A model generated the notes under the pieces. That model was not told the origin of the DNA and did no database searches. It saw only the letters and a list, made by a program, of their open reading frames with translations. Source: Psychroserpens luteus (GTDB taxonomy: Bacteria > Bacteroidota > Bacteroidia > Flavobacteriales > Flavobacteriaceae). From it: a stretch of DNA of 64,000 nt. This document shows positions 9,445 to 18,343 of this stretch, piece after piece (position 1 is the stretch's first letter; every line of letters starts with the position of its first letter). The translations under genes and the position numbers were made by a program. Where the stretch lies: contig NZ_JADILU010000006.1 in assembly GCF_015319355.1 (NCBI RefSeq), positions 62,001 to 126,000 of the forward strand. The letters run 5' to 3'.

Positions 9445-10136
9445 TGTTGAAACCATTAATTGTCATACCAGCAAGAGGAGGTTCAAAAGGTGTTCCTGGT
9501 AAGAATATTAAATTGCTAAACGGAAAACCTTTAATTCATTATACAATAGAAGCTGCACAAGGTGTTTTTGAAAATCAATATATTTATGTGAGTACAGATT
9601 CTATAGCGATTAAACAGGTCGTAGAAGAAACAGGACTTAAAATTCCTTTTTTGAGACCAGAATATTTGGCAACAGATACAGCTAATTCAAGAGATGTTTT
9701 GCTTCATGCGTTAGAACAATTTGAATTAGTTAATCATATAGAACCTGATGTTATTATTTTATTACAGCCCACTTCGCCATTTCGAAATCAAAAACATATC
9801 AAAGAAGCTTTGAAATTATATTCTAACGATATAGATATGGTAGTTTCAGTTAAAGAAACTAGTGCCAATCCATATTATGTGTTGTTCGAAGAAGATGATA
9901 ATAAATTTTTAAAAAAATCTAAGGATAGTAATGTTTTAAGACGACAAGATTTACCTAAAGTTTGGGAACTTAATGGCGCAATTTATATAATAAATCCTAA
10001 ATCTATCAAAGATAAATTAATAGGAGAATTTAAAAAAGTCGTAAAATATCAAATGGATGATGTGACATCTATTGATATAGATACACCATTAGATTGGGAG
10101 TTTGCAGAATTTATAGCTCGCAAAAACTCGTTTTAA
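9444..10136 (+). CDS. legF: CMP-legionaminic acid synthetase
   Basis: 230 residues of the CMP-nonulosonate cytidylyltransferase family. The P-loop-like motif IPARGGSKGVPGKN is at residue 8, with QPTSPFR near 110 and RRQDLPKVWELNGA near 164. It activates the nonulosonic acid with CTP to CMP-legionaminic acid, the glycosyltransferase donor. The start shares one base with the ptmE stop, and it is the last gene of the tightly coupled leg operon. A 500-bp gene-poor spacer follows. NeuA for sialic acid is the homologous alternative. Confidence 0.87.
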   Translation: MLKPLIVIPARGGSKGVPGKNIKLLNGKPLIHYTIEAAQGVFENQYIYVSTDSIAIKQVVEETGLKIPFLRPEYLATDTANSRDVLLHALEQFELVNHIEPDVIILLQPTSPFRNQKHIKEALKLYSNDIDMVVSVKETSANPYYVLFEEDDNKFLKKSKDSNVLRRQDLPKVWELNGAIYIINPKSIKDKLIGEFKKVVKYQMDDVTSIDIDTPLDWEFAEFIARKNSF

Positions 10137-10636
10137 ATCTGTTTTAAAATGTTAACATCTGAAAAAAAATAGGTTATATTTTATTATCTAAAACTCAATT
10201 ATTGCTCATTGAGTAGACTGTTTTAGTTTATGGAATTTAATTCACAGCAGTATTTTAGTTTTTATAGATGGTAGGGGTTTACAAAAAAATCAACCTATAA
10301 ATATATTAATTGTTTGATCTTATGTCCTGATACAGAAAGGCACAGTATTATAGAAATAGGTCTCAATACATTATTTAAGTATAAAGTTATAATTGACTTT
10401 TTTATTGGATGATAAAAAATGATTCTTCTTTATAAGACTTTTGATTTAAAAGCGATTAAGCTTCAATAATTTATTTTTATAATTAGATTTGCAAAAAAAA
10501 TAAGTTTAAAAGTTGATTCTAATTAAATAAAGGTATTTTAAAATTTGTCTTTATTTAGAATTAATATAGAGCCTCACAGTTCGTGAATTTATAAATAGCA
10601 CTATTATTTAGATAAGAATTAATTATATAGTTAAAA
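10137..10636. other. 500-bp spacer between leg and rml operons
   Basis: This AT-rich spacer has no intact gene. It contains a decayed piece of wecB (10251-10385) and must hold the promoter of the rml genes; no convincing TTG / TAnnTTTG pair was found near 10637. The relic marks it as a recombination junction between cassettes. Confidence 0.6.
10251..10385 (+). pseudogene. Decayed 3' fragment of wecB
   Basis: The DNA matches the 3' part of the wecB gene at about 2893-3060, with a deletion of about 35 bases and several frameshifts. Shared stretches include tattttagtttt and agaaataggt followed by ctcaatacatt. The pieces correspond to protein segments around DYFSF, SGG and RPNTERPSTIEIGSNTLL. 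It resembles the copy at 2092 (EIGSNT) more than that at 25283 (TIGSNT). No reading frame survives. It is a leftover from cassette duplication or exchange. Confidence 0.75.
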
Positions 10637-11686
10637 ATGAGTAAAAAAATTATTATTACTGGCGGAGCAGGTTTTATTGGTTCTCATGTTGTAAGATTGT
10701 TTGTAAATAAGTATCCTGAATATGAAATTATAAATTTAGATAGTCTTACTTATGCAGGAAATCTTCATAACTTGAAAGACTTAGAAAGTAATGAAAATTA
10801 TAAGTTTATTAAAGGAGATATCACAGATGAAAGCTTCGTCAACGATTTGTTTAGTAAAGTTAAACCAGATGGCGTTATTCATTTAGCTGCGGAATCTCAT
10901 GTAGATCGTTCAATTACTGATCCATTAGCCTTTGCAAAGACTAATGTTTTAGGAACAATGATTTTGCTTAATGCTTTTAAGAATTTGTGGAGTGATAACT
11001 GGGAAAATAAAATATTCTATCATATAAGTACAGATGAGGTTTATGGTTCATTGGGTAAGGAAGGTTTGTTTTTGGAAACCACACCTTATAGTCCAAATTC
11101 TCCTTATTCAGCATCTAAAGCTAGTTCAGATCATTTTGTGAGAGCTTATGGTGAAACTTACAATTTACCCTATGTAATATCTAATTGCTCTAATAATTAT
11201 GGGTCTTATCAATTCCCTGAGAAATTGATTCCATTATTTATCAATAATATTATTAATAATAAGTCTTTACCAGTTTATGGAGACGGTAATTATACTAGAG
11301 ATTGGTTATATGTAGTAGATCACGCTATTGCAATTGACTTAATTTTTCATAAAGGAGTTTTAACAGAAACCTATAATATAGGTGGTTTTAATGAATGGAA
11401 AAATATTGATTTGGTAAAGTTGTTATGTCAACAAATGGATATTAAGTTAAATCGAAAACAAGGTACAAGTGAAAAGCTTATAACTTATGTTAAAGATCGT
11501 CCAGGTCATGATTTGCGATATGCGATTGATGCATCAAAAATTAATAAAGCATTAGGATGGGAGCCAAGTGTTACTTTTGAAGAAGGATTATCTAAGACTA
11601 TTGATTGGTATTTAGAAAATAATGAATGGTTAGATAATGTGAATTCTAGTGCTTATAAAAACTATTATAAAGAACAATACAAATAA
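10637..11686 (+). CDS. rmlB: dTDP-glucose 4,6-dehydratase
   Basis: 349 residues, typical RmlB length. NAD-binding GGAGFIGSH lies near residue 9, AESHVDRSI near 84, the catalytic STDEVYG near 136, and YSASKASSDH (Tyr-x3-Lys) near 164. It converts dTDP-glucose to dTDP-4-keto-6-deoxyglucose. It is followed by rmlA three bases later and then rmlC. rmlD is absent, so the end product could be dTDP-L-rhamnose (if rmlD is elsewhere) or another dTDP-6-deoxy sugar. Confidence 0.95.
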   Translation: MSKKIIITGGAGFIGSHVVRLFVNKYPEYEIINLDSLTYAGNLHNLKDLESNENYKFIKGDITDESFVNDLFSKVKPDGVIHLAAESHVDRSITDPLAFAKTNVLGTMILLNAFKNLWSDNWENKIFYHISTDEVYGSLGKEGLFLETTPYSPNSPYSASKASSDHFVRAYGETYNLPYVISNCSNNYGSYQFPEKLIPLFINNIINNKSLPVYGDGNYTRDWLYVVDHAIAIDLIFHKGVLTETYNIGGFNEWKNIDLVKLLCQQMDIKLNRKQGTSEKLITYVKDRPGHDLRYAIDASKINKALGWEPSVTFEEGLSKTIDWYLENNEWLDNVNSSAYKNYYKEQYK

Positions 11687-11689
11687 GAT

Positions 11690-12568
11690 ATGAAAGGCAT
11701 TATACTTGCAGGTGGTTCAGGAACGAGATTATACCCATTAACCAAGGGGACATCTAAACAGTTATTACCAATACACGATAAACCTATGATTTACTATCCT
11801 TTGTCTGTTCTAATGTTAGCAGGTATTAAGGATGTTTTGATTATATCAACACCAATAGATTTACCAAGATTTGAGATTTTACTTGGTGATGGTTCAGATT
11901 TAGGGATGAAATTCAGTTATGTAGAACAACCTTCTCCTGATGGTTTAGCGCAGGCTTTTATTTTAGGGGAAGATTTTATCGGGACAGATGATGTTTGTTT
12001 AGTATTGGGAGATAACATATTTTACGGTCATGGATTAAATAAATTATTAGCCAAATCGATTCGTAATGTAACTGAACATAAAAAAGCTACTGTTTTTGGT
12101 TATTATGTAAAAGATCCTGAGCGTTATGGTGTAGTAGAGTTTGATAAAAAACAAAATGTTATAAGTATTGAAGAAAAACCAGAACTACCTAAGAGTCATT
12201 ATGCTGTTGTAGGTCTGTATTTTTATCCTAATAGTGTTATTGATATTGCAAAAACTATAAAACCAAGCCATAGAGGAGAACTAGAGATTACAACTGTAAA
12301 TCAGACTTACCTTAAAAATGAAAATCTAAAAGTTTTACTTATGGGTCGAGGATTTGCTTGGTTAGATACAGGTACCCATGATAGTCTCTTAGAGGCGTCA
12401 AACTATATTCAAACCATAGAAAATAGACAAGGATTAAAAGTAGCATGTTTAGAAGAAATTGCTTTTGAAATGGGCTATATTAATAAAAGTCAACTATTAG
12501 AACTTGCAGAGCCTCTAAAGAAGAACGGTTATGGACAATATTTAATTGAACGAGCTAATGAATTATAA
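11690..12568 (+). CDS. rmlA: Glucose-1-phosphate thymidylyltransferase
   Basis: 292 residues, the standard length. The signature [20 protein letters not shown] is at residue 7, [13 protein letters not shown] near 77, GDNIFYG near 108 and [13 protein letters not shown] near 160. It makes dTDP-glucose from dTTP and glucose-1-phosphate, feeding RmlB. Spacing of three bases on both sides indicates one transcript, rmlB-rmlA-rmlC. Confidence 0.95.
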   Translation: MKGIILAGGSGTRLYPLTKGTSKQLLPIHDKPMIYYPLSVLMLAGIKDVLIISTPIDLPRFEILLGDGSDLGMKFSYVEQPSPDGLAQAFILGEDFIGTDDVCLVLGDNIFYGHGLNKLLAKSIRNVTEHKKATVFGYYVKDPERYGVVEFDKKQNVISIEEKPELPKSHYAVVGLYFYPNSVIDIAKTIKPSHRGELEITTVNQTYLKNENLKVLLMGRGFAWLDTGTHDSLLEASNYIQTIENRQGLKVACLEEIAFEMGYINKSQLLELAEPLKKNGYGQYLIERANEL

Positions 12569-12571
12569 TTT

Positions 12572-13120
12572 ATGAAATTTTTAAGAACAGAAATACCTGA
12601 TGTTATTATATGTAAGCCAGATGTTTATGGTGATGATCGTGGGTTTTTTATGGAGACATTTCGAGAAGATAAGTTAACTGATTTTCTAGGTTATAAAATT
12701 GATTTTTGTCAAGATAACGAGTCAAAATCTACTTTTGGTGTTTTACGAGGTTTGCATTATCAGCTTCCACCATTTGCACAAACAAAACTGGTACGAGTAA
12801 TTGAAGGTAGTGTGTTAGATGTTGCAGTAGATATTAGAAAAGATTCACCTACATTTGGTAAGCATGTTAGTGTAGAACTTACAGGAGAAAATAAAAAGCA
12901 ATTGTTAATACCTAAGGGATTTGCCCATGGGTTCTTAGTGCTTAGTGATACCGCTCAATTTGCATATAAAGTGGATAACTATTACAGCCCAGAGCACGAT
13001 AGAGGTATCGCATATGATGCACAAGAATTAAATATAGATTGGAAATTGCCTGTAGATAAATTAAAATTGTCATTAAAAGACAATCGACAATTATCATTTG
13101 ATGAAGCAGATTTTTTTTGA
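12572..13120 (+). CDS. rmlC: dTDP-4-dehydrorhamnose 3,5-epimerase
   Basis: 182-residue cupin of the RmlC family. Key motifs are FMETFRED near residue 27, FGVLRGLHYQ near 55 containing the catalytic His, DVAVDIRKDSPTFG near 84, and IPKGFAHGFLVLSD near 110. It epimerises C3 and C5 of the 4-keto sugar. The reductase RmlD that normally completes dTDP-L-rhamnose does not follow; a 253-bp gene-free spacer and ugd come next. RmlC argues for an L-configured 6-deoxy sugar. Confidence 0.94.
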   Translation: MKFLRTEIPDVIICKPDVYGDDRGFFMETFREDKLTDFLGYKIDFCQDNESKSTFGVLRGLHYQLPPFAQTKLVRVIEGSVLDVAVDIRKDSPTFGKHVSVELTGENKKQLLIPKGFAHGFLVLSDTAQFAYKVDNYYSPEHDRGIAYDAQELNIDWKLPVDKLKLSLKDNRQLSFDEADFF

Positions 13121-13373
13121 AATGAATCCTAATTCAATATGAATGCGATTTTTCAAACAATAGAAATTACCATATTAGATTATCTCTAATATTTTAGACT
13201 GTTTTAAATAATGTGATTAGTTTTGCACTCTAAGTAATTGAAATTTTAGAAAAATCAAATAATCTTATAAGTGATGTGTTTATTATTTATTAGGTGTTGA
13301 ACTTGAATTAATTAAAATAACATAAGTAAATTTCTTAAATCGTTAAGAAGTAAAAATATAATTTAGTTAGAAA

Positions 13374-14774
13374 ATGCAAAAAATAAAAAACATTTGCTGT
13401 ATTGGTGCTGGATATGTTGGTGGTCCAACTATGGCAGTCATTGCTCAAAAGTGCCCAGACATTAATGTTACGGTTGTAGATATTAATGAACAAAGAATAA
13501 ATTCATGGAATGATCCTGATTTTTCAAAAATCCCAATATATGAACCAGGTTTAGCAGATGTAGTTAAGGATTCTAGAGATAGAAACTTGTTTTTCTCTAC
13601 AGATGTTGATGCTGCAATAGAGAAAGCAGATATTATTTTTATTTCAGTAAATACACCTACTAAAACTTATGGTATTGGTAAGGGAATGGCAGCCGATTTA
13701 AAATGGATAGAACTTTGTGCACGACAAATAGCTAGAGTTTCAGTCACAGATAAAATTGTTGTAGAGAAGTCTACATTGCCAGTAAGAACAGCAAATGCAC
13801 TAAAAAGTATTTTAGAAAATACAGGTAATGGTGTTAAATTTCAAATTTTATCAAATCCTGAATTCCTTGCAGAAGGTACTGCTGTAGCCGATTTAATGGC
13901 TCCAGATCGTGTGTTAATTGGAGGAGATGTAGCTACAAAAGAAGGAAGAACTGCGATACAAACCTTAGTCGATATTTATGCCAATTGGGTTGATAAAGAC
14001 CGTATTTTGACAACCAACGTGTGGTCATCAGAGTTATCTAAACTTACAGCTAATGCTTTTCTTGCCCAAAGAGTCTCGAGTATAAATGCAATGAGCGAGC
14101 TTTGTGAAAAAACGGGTGCAGATGTTAATGAGGTAGCTCGTGCTATAGGTATGGACTCACGCATTGGGTCTAAATTTTTAAAATCGTCTGTTGGTTTTGG
14201 AGGATCTTGCTTTCAAAAAGATATTCTTAATTTAGTTTATATCTCAAAATCACTAGGGTTGAATGAGGTTGCAGATTATTGGGAACAAGTGGTCATTATG
14301 AATGATCATCAAAAGAATCGTTTTGCTGCTAACATCGTGAAAACATTATTCAATACGGTTTCTGGCAAAAAGATAACATTTTTGGGATGGGCATTTAAAA
14401 AAGATACTAATGATACAAGAGAATCGGCAGCGATTCATGTAGCAGATTTCTTGCTCAAGGAACATGCAAACATAGTGGTTTATGATCCAAAGGTGACTGC
14501 AGATCAAATTTATAAAGATTTGGATTATCTTGAAGGTAATGATTTAGAAACTATAAAAAAATTATTAACTGTTGAGACCGATCCATATAAGGCTTGTGAA
14601 AACTCACACGCTATTGCGGTTTTGACAGAGTGGGACGAGTTTAAAACTTACAATTGGCAGTCTATTTATGACAATATGTTGAAACCTGCTTCTGTATTTG
14701 ATGGGCGAAATATATTGGATTTAGATAAATTAAAAGCTATAGGATTTAATGTGGATGGTATTGGGAAGCCTTAA
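13374..14774 (+). CDS. ugd: UDP-glucose 6-dehydrogenase
   Basis: 466 residues, the longer animal/plant-like form of the family. N-terminal NAD motif [14 protein letters not shown] at residue 9, [10 protein letters not shown] near 127, [10 protein letters not shown] near 159 and the catalytic [10 protein letters not shown] with Cys near residue 278. It oxidises UDP-glucose to UDP-glucuronate. Its likely original partner, a UDP-glucuronate 4-epimerase, survives only as a relic just downstream, so the strain probably now uses glucuronate itself. A TAGTTTTG box at 13218-13225 could be part of its promoter, but no TTG partner is seen. Confidence 0.92.
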   Translation: MQKIKNICCIGAGYVGGPTMAVIAQKCPDINVTVVDINEQRINSWNDPDFSKIPIYEPGLADVVKDSRDRNLFFSTDVDAAIEKADIIFISVNTPTKTYGIGKGMAADLKWIELCARQIARVSVTDKIVVEKSTLPVRTANALKSILENTGNGVKFQILSNPEFLAEGTAVADLMAPDRVLIGGDVATKEGRTAIQTLVDIYANWVDKDRILTTNVWSSELSKLTANAFLAQRVSSINAMSELCEKTGADVNEVARAIGMDSRIGSKFLKSSVGFGGSCFQKDILNLVYISKSLGLNEVADYWEQVVIMNDHQKNRFAANIVKTLFNTVSGKKITFLGWAFKKDTNDTRESAAIHVADFLLKEHANIVVYDPKVTADQIYKDLDYLEGNDLETIKKLLTVETDPYKACENSHAIAVLTEWDEFKTYNWQSIYDNMLKPASVFDGRNILDLDKLKAIGFNVDGIGKP

Positions 14775-14933
14775 GCAGATAATTATTATAACCTGATTAA
14801 CTTTTGTTGTAACTATTAATTAATATAGGAAGATAATCATTTTGTAGACTAGATAAATCAATAAAGTCATGTGTAAAGCATATAAATGCATAGAATTTAA
14901 GAATTGAGATTTATCTTTAAAAAACCACTTAAA

Positions 14934-15227
14934 ATGAAAAAAACAATCTTAGTTACAGGAGCTACTAGATTCATAGGTTTTCATCTTGCAAAGCAGTTAT
15001 TAAATATGGGGTATAATGTTATTGGTTTTGATAATATTAAGGATTACTATGATGTTAATTTAAAATATACGAGATTAAATTTGTTAGGAATTGAAAGTTC
15101 TGATGCCTAACAAAACTTAAAAATATGTGATAGTAGTATTTTTTTATCTAAAATGCGATTTATCAAAATGGATTTGGAAGATCGAAATTATTAAAAGTAT
15201 GGTTTTGATAATTTTAAAACGTTATAG
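14934..15227 (+). pseudogene. Remnant of UDP-glucuronate 4-epimerase
   Basis: From an ATG at 14934 the frame reads KKTILVTGATRFIGFHLAKQ, then GFDNIKDYYDVNLKYTRL, the N-terminus of a UDP-glucuronate 4-epimerase. It meets a TAA at 15108. The same frame continues recognisably with FIKMDLEDRNY, another stop, and KYGFDNFKT, so decay is by nonsense mutation and about 230 C-terminal residues are missing. The dehydrogenase motif reads ATRFIG, where families have A(A/G)GFIG. The context after ugd fits. The surviving 58-residue frame is unlikely to be functional. Confidence 0.85.
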
Positions 15228-15276
15228 GAGTCATCTTTGTTATCAATAGAATTTAGGATTTTTAATTTAAAAATAA

Positions 15277-17010
15277 ATGAAAATATTATATAAAACCATT
15301 AGATTTATATTAGAGATTTTACCTTCAAAGGATAAAAGAAAATTAATTATAGTTGCTTGTTTACTTTTTTTAAATTCAATACTTGAATTGATTGGGCTAG
15401 GCGCACTTTTGCCTGTGTTTTCTGTTTTATTAGAAGATAATGTTTTGGAAACTAATAGTTTTTTAAAAGGAATATATGATATATTTCATTTAACAGATGA
15501 AAATCAACTCATAGTGCTTTTATCTGTTTTATTGTTAATTGTCATATTACTTAAGAACGTAGTAGGTTTATTAATTATAAAATATAATTCTACATTTGCA
15601 TTAAGTCTTTCCAAGGATTTCGCTTTAAAATTACACGAAATTTACTACAGAAAAGGATTTTCTTTTTTTAAAACAACAAATTCAAATGTGGTTGTGCGTA
15701 ATATTAGAACAGCGACAGCTCAATTTTCACAATTTCAAGTACTAGGGACATTGAATTTTTTAAATGAAATCATAGTATTGAGTTTTATTGTTTTTTTTAT
15801 TGCGCTTTATAATTTTCAAATATTATTATTACTTATAGTAACGGTTATACCTCCTTTTTTAATTTTTTATACTTGGGTAAGGAAAAAGTCTATTGAGCTA
15901 GGAACAGTAAGTAATAAGCTAACCCCAATATTGGGTAAAAACATGTTTCAAAGTATTTTCGGTTTTGTGGATGTTAAAATTATGGGAGCAGAACATGATT
16001 TTAGAAATAAGATTAAAGATAATTTAGAAGAATTAGTTGAAGCCGATATAAAAACAACAGTTTATAACTTAGCGCCTACTCGAGTTATCGAAACATCTCT
16101 AATGTTGGCCATAGCTATCATTATTTCTTTTGGTGTTTACCTATTGCCCTCAAAAATTGAACTTTTAAAATTATTAGGACTTTTTGCTGTTGCAGGTTAC
16201 CGCATTATGCCATCCATAAATAGAATGATGATAGCTATTAATGGTTTAAATAGATCACATTGGATTTTTGACGTTTTAGAGCCATTAAAAAAAGAATCAA
16301 AAATAATAGAGCCTATTAAAGAAGACCGCATCACATTTAATAATCATTTAAAGTTAGAAGATGTTAGTTTTATATATCCTGGATCTGATACACCTGTTTT
16401 TGAACATGTTAATCTAACCATAAAAAAGGGTGAAGTCATTGGGTTAATGGGACCATCTGGTGCAGGAAAAACAACTCTAATGAATATTCTACTAGGTTTT
16501 CTTACACCAACAGAAGGAAAGTACTTCATTGATAATACCCTATTAGATGAAACCCATATTAAATCTTTTTATAATAAAATAGGCTATGTGCAACAACAAG
16601 TATATCTAATAGACGGTACTATTGCAGAAAATGTGGCATTTGGTTGTAAACATGAAGAAGTAAACCAGGTTAAGTTGCTAGATGTGCTGAAGAAAGCTAA
16701 TTTATTAGATATGATAAATAGTTTACCTGCAGGTATAAATGAAATTATTGGTGAGAATGGAACCAAATTATCAGGAGGACAAAAACAACGACTAGGAATT
16801 GCCAGAGCATTATATTTTGAATCAGATATAATCTTTTTAGATGAGGCTACTTCTGCATTAGATTCTAAAACAGAAAAGGACATTACAGATTCTATTCAAT
16901 CATTGTCAGATGGAGAATTAACAATTGTTATTATAGCTCATAGAATGAGTACTTTAGCATATTGTGACCGTATAATAGAGGTTAGTGAAAAAGGGCTTAT
17001 TTTAAAGTAA
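15277..17010 (+). CDS. ABC exporter, PglK-like lipid-linked glycan flippase
   Basis: 577-residue half-transporter. About six membrane helices occupy residues 1-310, followed by an ATPase domain with Walker A GPSGAGKTT near 391, signature LSGGQKQR near 498, Walker B IIFLDEATSALD near 515 and switch IAHR near 550. The N-terminus (LELIGLGALLPVFSVLL) is like PglK-type flippases that move lipid-linked oligosaccharides across the inner membrane. No Wzx-type flippase is seen in the locus, so this is the best flippase candidate. An exporter for a lipid or peptide is less likely given the neighbours. Confidence 0.82.
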   Translation: MKILYKTIRFILEILPSKDKRKLIIVACLLFLNSILELIGLGALLPVFSVLLEDNVLETNSFLKGIYDIFHLTDENQLIVLLSVLLLIVILLKNVVGLLIIKYNSTFALSLSKDFALKLHEIYYRKGFSFFKTTNSNVVVRNIRTATAQFSQFQVLGTLNFLNEIIVLSFIVFFIALYNFQILLLLIVTVIPPFLIFYTWVRKKSIELGTVSNKLTPILGKNMFQSIFGFVDVKIMGAEHDFRNKIKDNLEELVEADIKTTVYNLAPTRVIETSLMLAIAIIISFGVYLLPSKIELLKLLGLFAVAGYRIMPSINRMMIAINGLNRSHWIFDVLEPLKKESKIIEPIKEDRITFNNHLKLEDVSFIYPGSDTPVFEHVNLTIKKGEVIGLMGPSGAGKTTLMNILLGFLTPTEGKYFIDNTLLDETHIKSFYNKIGYVQQQVYLIDGTIAENVAFGCKHEEVNQVKLLDVLKKANLLDMINSLPAGINEIIGENGTKLSGGQKQRLGIARALYFESDIIFLDEATSALDSKTEKDITDSIQSLSDGELTIVIIAHRMSTLAYCDRIIEVSEKGLILK

Positions 17011-17036
17011 GTTTAGTCATAAAAAAAAGCATATAA

Positions 17037-17615
17037 ATGATTTCCTATTTTAAGTATAAGTTGTTCAAGTTTCTAAATGGACTTGAGAATCAATATTCAG
17101 AAAAATATTTTTTAGAAAAAAACAAGGCCTTTTTTACATTATCAGAAAATGCTAAAATTTCTCATAAAGCTACTATAAGTCCATTCCATTGGATTAATAA
17201 TGGGAAATTACACATTGTATTAAAAAAGAATGCTAGAATAAAAGAGGATGTATTAATACAAGGTAGTGCAAAAATAATTTTAGGAGAAAATTCTTTTATA
17301 GGTCAATATTCAACAATAGGAGCTAATCAATCTATAATTATAGGGGATAACGTTATGATTGCTCAAGCAGTTTCTATTAGAGATACGGATCATACTTTTA
17401 GCAATTTAGTTGAACCAATGCTAAATCAAGGTATTAACACAGCTGCAGTTATGATAAAAGATAATGTTTGGATTGGTTATGGTGCAGTGATTACTAAAGG
17501 AGTAACCATAGAATCAGGAGCAATAATTGCAGCGAATGCAGTGGTAACCAAAAATGTTCCAGAAAACACAATTGTAGGAGGAGTACCTGCGCGAATAATA
17601 AAAAAGAGAGAATAA
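17037..17615 (+). CDS. Left-handed beta-helix acyltransferase (WbbJ/Maa-like)
   Basis: 192 residues. Hexapeptide repeats run from about residue 60 to the end ([43 protein letters not shown]). The expected catalytic His sits in RDTDHTFSN near residue 121. It is likely an O-acetyltransferase that decorates one sugar of the repeat unit with acetyl-CoA. It begins 26 bases after the flippase gene and is followed three bases later by the sulfotransferase. The acceptor is unknown. Confidence 0.8.
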   Translation: MISYFKYKLFKFLNGLENQYSEKYFLEKNKAFFTLSENAKISHKATISPFHWINNGKLHIVLKKNARIKEDVLIQGSAKIILGENSFIGQYSTIGANQSIIIGDNVMIAQAVSIRDTDHTFSNLVEPMLNQGINTAAVMIKDNVWIGYGAVITKGVTIESGAIIAANAVVTKNVPENTIVGGVPARIIKKRE

Positions 17616-17617
17616 AA

Positions 17618-18343
17618 ATGGGGTTAAAAGAAATATATCAAAGTGTTTTCCCTGAAAATATAAGAGAAAAAATAGCAAGGTTAAGAGGTCCTAAAAAAGT
17701 AGCAAGAGAAGAAACCGAAAATAAACTTGTACAGGGCATTAGTTATTTTAAAGAAAATAAAATTCTTTTTATTCACATCCCAAAAGCAGCTGGTATTTCT
17801 GTCTATAAGGGACTCTTTAATAGAGATTCATTTGGACATACAAGTCTTGCCTTTTACCAAGATAATATGTCTGAAATTGAGTTTAAAGAATGTTTTAAAT
17901 TCACGTTTGTAAGAAATCCTTATGATAGGTTGCATTCTGCATACTATTACTTAAAAAAAGGAGGGAGAGGTAAAACTTATGATAAAATGTATTTCGAAAT
18001 ACTTAAAGAATATTCATCATTTGAAGATTTTATATTAAATGGTTTAAAAAGTAAAGAAGTGGCTACTATTCAACACTTTTGTACACAAACAAGTTATTTA
18101 GTTGATTTAAATGATGAAATAAAGATGGATTTTATTGGTCGTTTTGAGAATCTAAATATAGACTACAACGAATTGCGAGATATCATAGGTATAGGAACGG
18201 ATTTAACATTAGAAAACAAAAATGAAGTTAAAAAGAATGTGGATATACATTCAGAATTTTCTACAGATATGATTAAAGTTGTTAATAAATTTTATCAAGA
18301 AGATTTTGAAAATTTCAATTATAAAATGAAAAATGTTTTATGA
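17618..18343 (+). CDS. Sulfotransferase family protein
   Basis: 241 residues of the Sulfotransfer_2 type. The 5'-phosphosulfate loop IHIPKAAGIS lies near residue 49 and the 3'-phosphate site FVRNPYDRLHSAYYY near 94, both typical of PAPS-dependent carbohydrate sulfotransferases. In this locus it probably places a sulfate on the polysaccharide, as known for marine bacterial polymers. The protein is cytoplasmic by sequence, with no signal peptide. It overlaps the following glycosyltransferase by four bases. The acceptor cannot be predicted. Confidence 0.83.
   Translation: MGLKEIYQSVFPENIREKIARLRGPKKVAREETENKLVQGISYFKENKILFIHIPKAAGISVYKGLFNRDSFGHTSLAFYQDNMSEIEFKECFKFTFVRNPYDRLHSAYYYLKKGGRGKTYDKMYFEILKEYSSFEDFILNGLKSKEVATIQHFCTQTSYLVDLNDEIKMDFIGRFENLNIDYNELRDIIGIGTDLTLENKNEVKKNVDIHSEFSTDMIKVVNKFYQEDFENFNYKMKNVL

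Noticed and set aside
13121-13373. Possible remains of rmlD after rmlC
   Set aside because: No frame shows the reductase NAD motif or any recognisable stretch of RmlD.
14904-14933. Earlier ATG of the epimerase relic
   Set aside because: The conserved sequence begins at 14934, and the gene is dead in any case.
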